DNA of 46,950 nucleotides from assembly GCA_029936885.1 (NCBI GenBank), contig JAPYRR010000004.1, positions 3,224-50,173 on the forward strand, in the 5' to 3' direction. Positions 8,589 through 18,680 of this stretch are shown here, in pieces (the first letter of the stretch is position 1; every line of letters begins with the position of its first letter). This DNA is from Fidelibacterota bacterium (lineage in GTDB: Bacteria; Fidelibacterota; Marinisomatia; Marinisomatales; UBA1611). The notes under the pieces are model-generated. The model saw nothing but the letters and a program-made list of their open reading frames with translations. It did no database searches and was not told the DNA's origin. A program made the translations under genes and the position numbers.

Positions 8589-9881
8589 ATGATAGTCAAT
8601 AACAAAACTATATTAATGGGATTACTCTTTATTTCTCTGGCTTTTTCAACCGGGTTAAATAAAATTGAAAAGACAATACAAACCTATGTTGATAAGCATA
8701 CAGAAGAAGCGATAAACCTAATTGAGAAAGTGGTGAATATCAATAGTGGAACCCTCAATATTGGTGGCAATAAAGCTGTTGGAGAAATATTCCAGACCGA
8801 ATTGGATCAACTTGGATTTACCACTTACTGGGTGACTTACCCCGAAACTGTCAAACGTTCCGGACATCTTTTTGCGGAAATGCGCGGTGGTAATGGAAAA
8901 AAAATTGTTTTGATTGGTCATTTAGATACAGTATTTGAACCTGATCATCCATTTCAGAAATTTATCAGAGATGGAAATACGGCTTACGGACCCGGGGTCT
9001 CTGATATGAAAGCAGGTGATGTATCGATGATTTATATCATGAAAGCACTGGCAAATGCAGGCGTTCTGAAAAACCTTAATTTAACACTGGTGTTTATTGG
9101 TGACGAAGAAAAAACGGGTGGACCAATATCTATCGTACGCAAAGAACTAATTGAAACGGGAAAATGGGCCAATTTTGGATTAGGATTTGAGGGAGCACAC
9201 GGCCTAAATACGGGAACGGTAGCCAGACGCAGTTCTTCCTCGTGGGTGCTGACTACTACTGGCATTCAAGGCCATTCTTCACAAATATTTAAAGAAAAAT
9301 TGGGATACGGTGCTATTTTTGAAGCATCCCGAATTGTAAATACTTTTCGTGAAGAATTGGTGGGAGAGGAATATCTATCGTTTAACCCTGGCACTATTGT
9401 CGGTGGAACAGATGTAGATTATGATCCTGTAACGGCCCGTGGTACAACATTTGGTAAAACGAATGTCGTCTCCCAGGCTGCAACGGTTCATGGAGGAATC
9501 CGAGCCATATCTTCAGCACAATTAGAAACGGCTATGGCCCGTATGAAGGAAATCGCAACACAAAATTTGCCTGGAACAACAGCAAAGATAGAATTTAAAA
9601 TCAGTTACCCGCCAATGGCTCCCACAAAAAATAATTATGCACTATTAGACAAATTAGAATCTGTTAATATAGACCTGGGTTATGGAAAAATGGAGCCTCT
9701 GGATCCTGGCAAACGCGGTGCAGCAGATATTTCTTTTGTAGCACCTCATGTAGATGCTTCTTTGGCCGGTATGGGTCCAGATGGGTTCGGTGAGCACTCA
9801 GACAAAGAAGGTTTAGATTTAACATCCTTCCCAAAGACTACATCCCGTGCAGCCATTTTGATTTACCGATTAACACGTTAA
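8589..9881 (+). CDS. Secreted M20-family metallopeptidase (carboxypeptidase G2/ArgE/DapE-like)
   Basis: This 430-aa protein starts with a signal peptide (MIVNNKTILMGLLFISLAFSTG). Its M20 metal and catalytic signatures are GHLDTVFE (~111-118), GPGVSDMKAG (~137), GDEEKTGG (~171), and a C-terminal GEHSDKEGLD that would supply the last zinc-ligand His. A dimerisation-type domain follows the catalytic Glu pair. M20 enzymes remove C-terminal residues or deacylate amino acids using two zinc ions. This one is probably periplasmic and closest in style to glutamate carboxypeptidases. The start ATG lies 2 nt after the helicase stop, with AAAGGA as Shine-Dalgarno sequence. The exact substrate is not predictable. 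Confidence 0.9.
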   Translation: MIVNNKTILMGLLFISLAFSTGLNKIEKTIQTYVDKHTEEAINLIEKVVNINSGTLNIGGNKAVGEIFQTELDQLGFTTYWVTYPETVKRSGHLFAEMRGGNGKKIVLIGHLDTVFEPDHPFQKFIRDGNTAYGPGVSDMKAGDVSMIYIMKALANAGVLKNLNLTLVFIGDEEKTGGPISIVRKELIETGKWANFGLGFEGAHGLNTGTVARRSSSSWVLTTTGIQGHSSQIFKEKLGYGAIFEASRIVNTFREELVGEEYLSFNPGTIVGGTDVDYDPVTARGTTFGKTNVVSQAATVHGGIRAISSAQLETAMARMKEIATQNLPGTTAKIEFKISYPPMAPTKNNYALLDKLESVNIDLGYGKMEPLDPGKRGAADISFVAPHVDASLAGMGPDGFGEHSDKEGLDLTSFPKTTSRAAILIYRLTR

Positions 9882-9892
9882 CTAATTATTAT

Positions 9893-10156
9893 TTAAGGTG
9901 TAGTTCTTACAATACCTTCTCGCCGTTTATCAGCAGCACCATCCAATCCTCTTGGCGTAACATTAATTAAATGGATGCCGGAGTTTTCACCGGATCTTTC
10001 TTCCACTTGATACCCTTGATTCGCTAATTCTACAGCAAGTGCTTTCCCTTCAGCATTTGCAAGTCTTGTGCCATCCGCTGGTACATTTCGAGAAAAATCA
10101 GTCATTTCATTGAAATGTTTTTTCGATTCCCTTTTCCAACCATCCATCATTCTCAA
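9893..10156 (-). pseudogene. Gamma-glutamyltransferase C-terminal tail fragment or small derived protein
   Basis: This 87-aa minus-strand ORF opens with TTG (two ATGs follow at codons 3 and 4) behind AGGAG at 7-nt spacing. Its second half reads LANQGYQVEERS ... INVTPRGLDGAADKRREG. That resembles the end of gamma-glutamyltransferases, where a GxxV segment precedes GAADPRREG. The nucleophile Thr, the large subunit and the rest of the small subunit are absent, and the upstream ~180 bp looks non-coding with short repeats. I read it as a remnant of a longer gene. The good start signals leave open that a short protein is still made. The first ~35 residues match nothing I recognise. Confidence 0.5.
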
Positions 10157-10169
10157 TTCCGATCTCCTG

Positions 10170-10246
10170 ATCCAAACTTTACCAGACGAAACGAAGTGTA
10201 GTCTGGCCTAATCCAAACTCCTACTCCAAACTCCTAATCCTAATCC
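10170..10246. repeat. Short direct repeats and hairpin in the gap upstream of typA
   Basis: TCCAAACTCCTA occurs twice (10212-10223 and 10225-10236, one base apart), with a partial copy ATCCAAACT at 10170. A CCTAATCCTAATCC run ends the block. Between the copies, CCAGAC (10182-10187) and GTCTGG (10201-10206) form a 6-bp inverted repeat around a 13-nt loop. This resembles a small REP-like or degenerate repeat unit. No coding sense is visible in the rest of the 10157-10334 stretch. Confidence 0.5.
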
Positions 10247-10334
10247 ATTATGAAATATCTCTTTATAACCCATCACTAAAGCTTGAAATTCCGTCGCTAT
10301 TTTTGCCCATAAACAACTAATTTAAGATCTAAAT

Positions 10335-12164
<1,830 letters not shown>

Positions 12165-12212
12165 TTATCACATTGCCGCCTATTTTTCACAATAATTAAC
12201 GGAACGAATAAT

Positions 12213-13991
12213 ATGAGAAAAATATACCTGGGACTTACCATCCTCATTCTTCAGATTGGTTGTGTCACGTTCAAGTTTGATTTTATAATTGAAACGGATA
12301 AAAAATCTGTTACAGAGGAATTTCATGAAATATTAGATGAACAATGGGAAAAAGGGATTGTTAACAGTCCTGAATGGGCCACCCGGCTGGGAGATAATCG
12401 ATTTAACGATAAATTGAATGATGTCTCACACAAAACGATCCTAACCAGGCAGGAAGAAACAAAAGTCCTCCTTGAAAAAGTCAGAACTATCGATCGGTCT
12501 AAATTATCGGAAGATGATCAACTGAATTATGATCTTTATCTGCATGGAATTGAAAAACGGATCGAAGGGTTTCAGTATTTGTCCTATTTAATTCCCATTG
12601 ACCAGATGGGCGGGATCCAGATCGGATTTGCAGGAATCTCAAACTATATGCCTTTTAAAAATGTGACAGATTATGAGAATTACTTGTCCCGGATGAGAGC
12701 ATTCCCAAAGAAGATAGATCAAACGATCGATCTTATGAAACGAGGGATAGAAACGGGTTGGGTTCCTCCCAAAAATGTATTGAAACCTGTCCCGAATCAA
12801 ATAAAAGTCCAATTTGAAAAACCGATCGATGAATCCCCGCTTTTTAAGCCATTCAACGAATTCCCTGAATCCATTACAATCGAAGAACAAAACCGATTAA
12901 CAGACGAAATGAAATCGGTTTTGACGGACAAAGTTTACCCGGCCTACAAATCACTTTACACCTTTTTCACTGAATCTTATCTTCCTGCGTGTCGGGAATC
13001 TATTGCCTGTGTTGATTTCCCGAATGGGGATGTTTATTACAAGTTTAAGATCAAAAGTTATACCACAACAAATCTGACTGCAGAAGAAATACATCAAATT
13101 GGTTTGGATGAAGTAGCCCGGATTCGGGCTGAAATGATGACTGTGATCCAGGATGCGGAATTCAAGGGATCCTTTGACGAATTTCTAATCTTTCTTCGCA
13201 CCGATCCCCAATTTTATTTTACCTCGGAAGATGATTTATTAAATGAGTATCGAATGATATGTAAAAAAGCAGACGCAGAATTACCTAAGTTTTTTGGATT
13301 ACTTCCAAGATTGCCTTATGGTGTTAAACCCATCCCTGATTATCAAGCACCTGCTTCACCCACGGCCTATTATTATTCAGGGTCTCAGGAAGCAGGTCGA
13401 GCCGGCTTTTTTATGGCAAATACCTATAAACTGGAGACTCGTCCAAAATATGAGATGGAAGCACTATCCATTCATGAAGCAGTCCCCGGCCATCATTTAC
13501 AGATTACTTTAGCCCAGGAGTTGGAGAATATGCCAAAATTCCGTCGATATGGTGGGTATACCGCCTTCGTGGAAGGATGGGGGCTCTATTCCGAAAAACT
13601 GGCAGAAGAGATGGGTTTTTATGATAATCCCTACAGCAAATTTGGTCAACTCACTTATGAAATGTGGCGAGCCTGCAGATTGGTTGTAGATACAGGAATG
13701 CACGCTTTTGGATGGGCACGTCAGGAAGCGATAGATTTTATGCTAGCCAATACAGCCAAAACAGAGAATGATGTTTCTGTTGAAATTGATCGATATATTG
13801 CATGGCCGGGACAGGCGCTAGCCTATAAAATCGGAGAGTTAAAGATTCGGGAACTCCGTGCCAAAGCTGAAAAATCAATGGGAGATGATTTCGATATTCG
13901 TGATTTTCATGATGTGGTTTTAGGGCACGGTGCCGTACCATTAGACATTCTGGAAAAACATGTGAATGAATACATATTGGGGAAAAAATAA
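12213..13991 (+). CDS. DUF885-family zinc-metallopeptidase-like lipoprotein
   Basis: This 592-aa protein begins with a lipoprotein signal (MRKIYLGLTILILQIGC, lipobox LQIGC with Cys17). The hallmark ALSIHEAVPGHHLQI lies near residue 419 and FVEGWGLYSEKLAEE near 450, with a conserved end YIAWPGQALAYKIGELKI. These are the signatures of the DUF885 family, which carries an HExxxHH-type putative zinc site and is regarded as peptidase-like. The protein is probably anchored in the periplasm. The substrate is unknown. It starts 48 nt after typA with no terminator evident between them, so read-through is possible. Confidence 0.88.
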   Translation: MRKIYLGLTILILQIGCVTFKFDFIIETDKKSVTEEFHEILDEQWEKGIVNSPEWATRLGDNRFNDKLNDVSHKTILTRQEETKVLLEKVRTIDRSKLSEDDQLNYDLYLHGIEKRIEGFQYLSYLIPIDQMGGIQIGFAGISNYMPFKNVTDYENYLSRMRAFPKKIDQTIDLMKRGIETGWVPPKNVLKPVPNQIKVQFEKPIDESPLFKPFNEFPESITIEEQNRLTDEMKSVLTDKVYPAYKSLYTFFTESYLPACRESIACVDFPNGDVYYKFKIKSYTTTNLTAEEIHQIGLDEVARIRAEMMTVIQDAEFKGSFDEFLIFLRTDPQFYFTSEDDLLNEYRMICKKADAELPKFFGLLPRLPYGVKPIPDYQAPASPTAYYYSGSQEAGRAGFFMANTYKLETRPKYEMEALSIHEAVPGHHLQITLAQELENMPKFRRYGGYTAFVEGWGLYSEKLAEEMGFYDNPYSKFGQLTYEMWRACRLVVDTGMHAFGWARQEAIDFMLANTAKTENDVSVEIDRYIAWPGQALAYKIGELKIRELRAKAEKSMGDDFDIRDFHDVVLGHGAVPLDILEKHVNEYILGKK

Positions 13992-14041
13992 TTTCGTTTC
14001 ACTCCTTTGAATTAAAACATTTTTTCATCTAACTTCATCCC

Positions 14042-15235
14042 ATGCGCATCATTCTCCAATTTGCTATAGTTTTGGGGATTCTTTATCAACCCCTCCACGC
14101 TTGTCGCCTATGGGCAGTTTGTGCAAAATCTGGGCACACAATTTCCACCCTTTCATCACAAGAGACATCCTTTATTCTCGATGAACTCACAACTTTCTAT
14201 TATCAATCAGCCTCTATGCGAAATGGGTGGGCATTAATGGGTTATGGCCAGAATAATGGTGAACCGGTTGAACCCATTTCTAGATCTGATTCACCAGCTA
14301 CGGATGATTCTTTAACGTACTGGAATGCTGCAAATACTTTGATGGACGGTGATCATACATTGGGAATTGGTCATCTAAGGATGGCCACCTCCGGAAATAA
14401 TTCAATACCAAATCCTCACCCATGGATGTTTTACAACAACAGTATCTCTTATTCGCTCATTCATAATGGCACAGTGAATAAGATGCTGTTATATAATTTG
14501 ATTACCAATAATGGCGAGGATGAAACTTGGTTGAATCAGCATGAACCCCAGACCTTTGGCAATGGGTCTTGGAAAGAAGAAGGGTGGTCCAGCGTCGTGG
14601 ATTCAGAATTGATTCTTCTTTATATCATGCAGCAGATAATATTTAATAATCATATTATAACTGGATTGAAAATTGCTTTAACAAATATTATCGATGAAGG
14701 TGTATCGGTATCTCAGATTAATATCATTTTTTCAGATGGAACCAATTTATATGCCTATGGTGGTAATAACGCACTTTCATACATTGATTCGGATGAGCAC
14801 TTTGCAATTATGTCTCTCCCCCCATCTAATAATGATGAAGAAAGTAATTGGACTGGAATTGAGACCGGGGAAATGGTCGTTATCAATGAAAATGGACTTA
14901 CTAATTTCCCTGAATTTGTATCTACAGAAATAGATGATCCAGAATTGCCAGTTCCATACTACTTTAAAATGTACCCAGCTTATCCAAATCCATTTAATGG
15001 ATCAGTAACCATTTTAGTCGATGTTATTTCCAATGAGAATATTGATTTATCGATTTATTCTATTAAAGGTGAGCTCGTTTTTACAACGTTGGTTCATAAC
15101 GTTCACATTGGTAAAAATATGATTCAGTGGGATGCTAGATCTAATCAGAATAAAATGGTTTCATCGGGTGCTTACTTTATAAGAGTGAGTTCGCTTAGCT
15201 CAATAGAGACCCAGAAGATTGTCTTTATAAAATAA
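14042..15235 (+). CDS. Exported class II glutamine amidotransferase-like (YafJ/EgtC-type) protein with type IX sorting domain
   Basis: This 397-aa protein has a signal peptide MRIILQFAIVLGILYQPLHA ending just before Cys21. CRLWAVC after the cut resembles the MCRLLG start of YafJ/EgtC-type class II amidotransferases, whose N-terminal Cys is the nucleophile. Other active-site elements are present: NGWALMGYG (61-69), GHLRMATSG with Arg113, NPHP with His126, HNG with Asn142-Gly143, and DSEL with Asp187. Residues ~310-397 (MYPAYPNPFNGSVTI ... GAYFIRVSS ... KIVFIK) form a type A type IX sorting domain. The protein is thus predicted to be an Ntn-type amidohydrolase exported across both membranes. 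The LHAC sequence could also act as a poor lipobox, which would block the nucleophile. The substrate is unknown, and the partner synthase domain of true amidotransferases is absent. Confidence 0.8.
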   Translation: MRIILQFAIVLGILYQPLHACRLWAVCAKSGHTISTLSSQETSFILDELTTFYYQSASMRNGWALMGYGQNNGEPVEPISRSDSPATDDSLTYWNAANTLMDGDHTLGIGHLRMATSGNNSIPNPHPWMFYNNSISYSLIHNGTVNKMLLYNLITNNGEDETWLNQHEPQTFGNGSWKEEGWSSVVDSELILLYIMQQIIFNNHIITGLKIALTNIIDEGVSVSQINIIFSDGTNLYAYGGNNALSYIDSDEHFAIMSLPPSNNDEESNWTGIETGEMVVINENGLTNFPEFVSTEIDDPELPVPYYFKMYPAYPNPFNGSVTILVDVISNENIDLSIYSIKGELVFTTLVHNVHIGKNMIQWDARSNQNKMVSSGAYFIRVSSLSSIETQKIVFIK

Positions 15236-15256
15236 CTTATTGTTCCTAAATTCGCC

Positions 15257-15272
15257 GGCTTTATCCAAAGCC
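15257..15272 (+). other. Small hairpin in the leader of the sigma-factor gene
   Basis: GGCTTT-ATCC-AAAGCC forms a 6-bp stem with a 4-nt loop, ~38 nt before the sigma-factor start. It has no T-run after it. It may be a weak terminator of the upstream gene or part of the 5' leader. Confidence 0.3.
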
Positions 15273-15309
15273 TAACAAACCATTAACTACTCATACAGGG
15301 GTCCGTGAA

Positions 15310-16251
15310 TTGGCGAAAACTAAAATAGTAAAAGAAACTGTTTCAAAAGAAAAGAAAACAGTCAAAACAAAAACGAAAAAACCTGCCGCAAAAAAACCCA
15401 TAAAAAAAATTAAACCCAGTAAAGTTTCCAGCGGTAGTATTAGCATGTATTTAGCTGAAATTGGGAAATTTAATCCTCTTCCCCCAGAACGGGAGGTTGA
15501 ACTTGCAATCCGAATTCAGGATGATGATGAAAGAGCTATCAAAGAATTGGTTGAAGCTAATCTTCGTTTTGTGGTATCGGTTGCAAAAAAATATCAAGGG
15601 AATGGCCTTTCACTTGCAGATATTATTAATGAAGGGAATATGGGGCTTATTAAAGCCGCCAAACGTTTTGACCATACCCGTGGTTTTAAATTTATATCCT
15701 ATGCAGTTTGGTGGATTCGCCAATCGATTTTGCAGGCATTAGCAGAACAATCTCGTTTAATTCGTTTACCATTAAATCGTGTTGGAACTATTACCAAAAT
15801 CACTCGCGCCGCAGAAAAGCTTGAGGCTGAAGTTGAACGACAACCTAAAGGTGAAGAAATTGGTAATCAGCTTGAAATGAGTGGGGACGAAGTTCTTATG
15901 GCAATGCAATACTCCAGACGGCATAGTTCATTAAACTCACCTTTTCAGGAAGGAGAGAATAGCAGTCTTTTGGATGTGATTGAAGATTCTGAAGCAGTAG
16001 AACCTGAAATGAAAATAATGATGGAGTCAATGAAGGAAGAAGTTGGTGGTGCATTGGGAACATTATCTGAGAGAGAAAGAGTGGTTCTTGAAATGTATTT
16101 CGGGATTAACCGTGATAGCGCAATGACCCTGAATGAAATTGGTGAAGAATTTGATTTAACACGTGAACGTGTACGTCAGATTAAAGAGAAAGCAATTCAA
16201 CGCTTACGCCATCGATCTCGGAGTAAAAACCTTCGGAGATATTTGGGATAA
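15310..16251 (+). CDS. rpoD: Primary RNA polymerase sigma factor (RpoD/SigA type, short form)
   Basis: This 313-aa protein starts at TTG (15310) with CAGGGG upstream; no ATG fits in frame. The first ~40 residues are a Lys/Ala/Pro-rich basic tail. Region 1.2 begins at SGSISMYLAEIGKFNPL. Region 2 has NLRFVVSVAKKYQGNGLSLADIINEGNMGLIKAAKRFD and the promoter-melting stretch RGFKFISYAVWWIRQSI. Region 3 follows, and region 4.2 ends TLNEIGEEFDLTRERVRQIKEKAIQRLRHRSRSKNLRRYLG, typical of group 1 factors. It lacks the large region 1.1 and non-conserved domain of proteobacterial RpoD, as in Bacteroidetes-type primary sigma factors (~290 aa). An intrinsic terminator follows at once. Confidence 0.93.
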   Translation: MAKTKIVKETVSKEKKTVKTKTKKPAAKKPIKKIKPSKVSSGSISMYLAEIGKFNPLPPEREVELAIRIQDDDERAIKELVEANLRFVVSVAKKYQGNGLSLADIINEGNMGLIKAAKRFDHTRGFKFISYAVWWIRQSILQALAEQSRLIRLPLNRVGTITKITRAAEKLEAEVERQPKGEEIGNQLEMSGDEVLMAMQYSRRHSSLNSPFQEGENSSLLDVIEDSEAVEPEMKIMMESMKEEVGGALGTLSERERVVLEMYFGINRDSAMTLNEIGEEFDLTRERVRQIKEKAIQRLRHRSRSKNLRRYLG

Positions 16252-16270
16252 TTTCTCATAATTCTTTAAT

Positions 16271-16300
16271 AAAAAAAGGGGCGGAATCAGCCCCTTTTTT
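16271..16300 (+). terminator. Intrinsic terminator after rpoD
   Basis: AAAAAAGGGGC - GGAATCA - GCCCCTTTTTT forms a GC stem of five pairs, extended by six A-T pairs, and ends in a T-run. It lies 20 nt after the sigma-factor stop. The A-run before the stem means it could also stop transcription from the opposite strand. Confidence 0.9.
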
Positions 16301-16333
16301 ATTTTCCCTATTTCTCCTGTAAGTTTTAGGAAT

Positions 16334-17167
16334 ATGATACACCCTATAATTCGTATTCAGATTGAAAATAGTATTTATGATCGCTTGGTGGCGGAATCTG
16401 TCAAATATGCTTTAATCAGTCTTCCCTACACAATCAATAGGATGAGTCTAAAAGATATCCAAGCTAGAATCACAAATATTGCTAAAGGTAAAATATCGGA
16501 AAAACTTTTTCTTCATTTCTGTGAACAGAATGAGATTCCAGTTAAAACTAAAAAATGTCAAACCTCCTTTTATTTACCGGATAAACGAGATTTTATTCTT
16601 GGTCGTGAAGAATGGGATATAAAAAATAATTATTTACGACATGAAGATGACATTCTTTCACCTGAACAATATTTTAATTTACCCGCATTGATTCCTAATC
16701 GAGGAGAATGGGACCAATGGTCCAAAAAAGATCAATGTTTTCATGCTCCAAGCACCGATACAGTATGTTATATGTTTTCTTTTATGAAGGGTTGGAAAGG
16801 TAAAATTCCATTTTTATCGATTGAATTAACAGAGGGTCAAAATGCTTTTATAATAAAATTAATTCAATCAGCTCGGAAGAAAGAAAAACCGTATGATGAA
16901 AAATGGTTTTGGTTAAAAATGACAGAATTAGGGAACGGAATTCCCTTCAAATATCATTTGAATTTTCATCCGGAATTGATTTTGTGTGGTCTGGCACAGG
17001 AAAAAGATTTTTCCCGATTTAATGACTTAAAACCACAGAATTTTCAAAATGGATTGTTTAAAACACGGATTCAGAATAAAGGGATTAAAATAAAACATTT
17101 GTCTTCATTTTTAACCTTGTACCCAAGATTAAAAGAAAAAATGGAAGGGGGCGTACTTATCGATTAA
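16334..17167 (+). CDS. Unrecognised protein, candidate PD-(D/E)XK restriction endonuclease partner
   Basis: I do not recognise this 277-aa protein by name. Residues 52-97 contain GKISEKLF (Glu56), KRDFILG (Asp86) and EEWDIKNN (Asp95-Ile-Lys97). The order Glu, then Asp, then Asp-x-Lys fits the PD-(D/E)XK nuclease core used by many type II restriction enzymes. There is no signal peptide or membrane segment, so it is probably cytosolic. It converges with a DNA methyltransferase gene and their stop codons overlap by 4 nt. Convergent pairs of this sort are common for restriction-modification systems. The nuclease role is inferred from a short motif plus context, so the motif could be chance. It begins just after the rpoD terminator, with a weak AGGA close to the ATG. 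Confidence 0.6.
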   Translation: MIHPIIRIQIENSIYDRLVAESVKYALISLPYTINRMSLKDIQARITNIAKGKISEKLFLHFCEQNEIPVKTKKCQTSFYLPDKRDFILGREEWDIKNNYLRHEDDILSPEQYFNLPALIPNRGEWDQWSKKDQCFHAPSTDTVCYMFSFMKGWKGKIPFLSIELTEGQNAFIIKLIQSARKKEKPYDEKWFWLKMTELGNGIPFKYHLNFHPELILCGLAQEKDFSRFNDLKPQNFQNGLFKTRIQNKGIKIKHLSSFLTLYPRLKEKMEGGVLID

Positions 17168-18492
17168 GGCTTTTGAAACGTTAAACAATAATGATGGAAT
17201 GTATTGCTTACCCACGTATGTTTATATCCGTAAGGTGCAATTTGCAAATCATCCTGGCACCAAAATCCACACTGCTTAAAATGAATAAACTCTTTTAATC
17301 TAAATGTGAGATCAAATGCCAATGGATAAAGTTTTCCCTTCTTTTTTATATTTTTCACAATAATAGTAAAATGCCCACCGCTTTTTAATTTGACAATAGT
17401 TTTTTCATAAATGTCCATCAATACGGTTACGAAATTCTCATAATCATCCAAATTACCCAAATCATTTTCATGGTCTGAATAATTGGTTTGAAGCCCTTTT
17501 GCTTTTCGGCTGGCCTGTACTTCGGCGCCTTTCATATTCAGCATATCCCAATAGGGTGGGGAAGTGATTACATAATCAATCTGTAGCAAATCAAATGTTG
17601 AAATATCCCGAGCATCACCTTGAATGATTTTATAATCGCAATTCGTGGATATGTTAGAACATCGTTTGTGAGCAATCCCGTGAAAAAGTTCGCTCAATTC
17701 AATCCCATAAGCATGTCGTTCTAGACGAAGTGACTCTACTTGGGTTGTTCCCGTTCCGGACATGGGATCAAAAACAGTGTCTCCCTTTTGGGTGAATTCT
17801 TCCACATACAATTTCACCAAATCTTCAGGGTATTTTGCAGGATGGAGTATTTCATCTTTTGAGCGAGGTTTTGGTTTTAAAATAAACCAGTTTTTAAAAG
17901 ATAAGCGTAAAGGGGATTGGAATCCCATATTTGTGGCTAAGGGTGGATTCAGATTCAGAAAAGATGGTATAGGATTTAATTGAGACTGTTCATCTTTTCG
18001 GAAATAAAGAGATGTCCAAGTTGATCCATCGGGTAAACAAATAATTTTTTCATCTTTTCTTGTGAGATGTTGGGCAAGTTGATTTGATAATTTCCATGCC
18101 AATGGAACCTTGTTGTTTGTTAATAAATCAGTTGGAACCAAAACCCATAAGAATTTTCGATAATTCAGTTTGGATGCATTTTCACCGATCCAATCAATTG
18201 CATCTTTCCATTTTGTATCGTCATTCGTTAAATCTACCGCTAGAAAATCTACCGTCTCATTTTCAAACTCATTTTCTAATTCAATGGATTGGATATGTTT
18301 TAGGACAGCAGCATTAAATATTCCCGATCCAAAAGATAGAACATTTTGTTTGGGTTCAAGAGATGGCTTGGTGAAGAAACGAAGATTACTCAAAACCAAA
18401 GAATCTAAATCATCAAATACGGTAAATGACTTTTGAAAGGGGAGCCATTCCTTTGGCCCCAGATCATTAAAATTGTTTTCGATTATTGCCAT
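17164..18492 (-). CDS. DNA methyltransferase (N4-cytosine/N6-adenine type)
   Basis: This 442-aa protein has the SAM-binding motif I DTVFDPMSGTGTTQ (238-251), preceded by motif X-like HPAKYPEDLVKLYVEEFT, and the catalytic motif IV TSPPYWD (310-316). The order X-I-IV is seen here. The SPPY form suits N4-cytosine or N6-adenine amino-methyltransferases. The C-terminal part has GGHFTIIVKNIKKKGKLYPL and GYKHTWVSNTFHHYCLTF. The first ~200 residues are an added region with a possible second Rossmann-like stretch (FGSGIFNAAVLKH) and may carry target recognition. It modifies a specific DNA sequence, probably to protect against the neighbouring candidate nuclease. It could instead be an orphan methyltransferase. 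It is the only long minus-strand gene in the window. Confidence 0.9.
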   Translation of the reverse strand: MAIIENNFNDLGPKEWLPFQKSFTVFDDLDSLVLSNLRFFTKPSLEPKQNVLSFGSGIFNAAVLKHIQSIELENEFENETVDFLAVDLTNDDTKWKDAIDWIGENASKLNYRKFLWVLVPTDLLTNNKVPLAWKLSNQLAQHLTRKDEKIICLPDGSTWTSLYFRKDEQSQLNPIPSFLNLNPPLATNMGFQSPLRLSFKNWFILKPKPRSKDEILHPAKYPEDLVKLYVEEFTQKGDTVFDPMSGTGTTQVESLRLERHAYGIELSELFHGIAHKRCSNISTNCDYKIIQGDARDISTFDLLQIDYVITSPPYWDMLNMKGAEVQASRKAKGLQTNYSDHENDLGNLDDYENFVTVLMDIYEKTIVKLKSGGHFTIIVKNIKKKGKLYPLAFDLTFRLKEFIHFKQCGFWCQDDLQIAPYGYKHTWVSNTFHHYCLTFQKP

Positions 18493-18680
18493 GGATTTAA
18501 TATAAATAATAAAAATTCGGTGAATGAATATAGGTGAAAAATTTTAGTATGTAATCTTTAGATTTATAAAAATAAGATCAGACGTTAGCTTTAATTATTT
18601 TTCAAAATATCTAATCATTTTTGAGATGAAATTAAAAGATGAAATAACGTAAATTTCGGGCTGAATTTATTGAGGAAACC
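18493..18680. promoter_or_regulatory. Divergent promoter spacer between methyltransferase and M1 peptidase
   Basis: This 188-bp, very AT-rich spacer separates two divergently read genes, so it must hold start signals for both. A Shine-Dalgarno-like TGAGGA precedes the M1 peptidase ATG. I cannot fix -10 and -35 boxes with confidence. Confidence 0.4.

Larger units (their letters stand above)
9882..10334. other. 453-bp stretch between the M20 peptidase and typA
   Basis: No intact protein gene is evident here. It holds the minus-strand gamma-glutamyltransferase-tail fragment (9893-10156), the repeat and hairpin block (10170-10246), and an AT-rich last ~85 bp that presumably carries the typA promoter. 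Confidence 0.6.
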
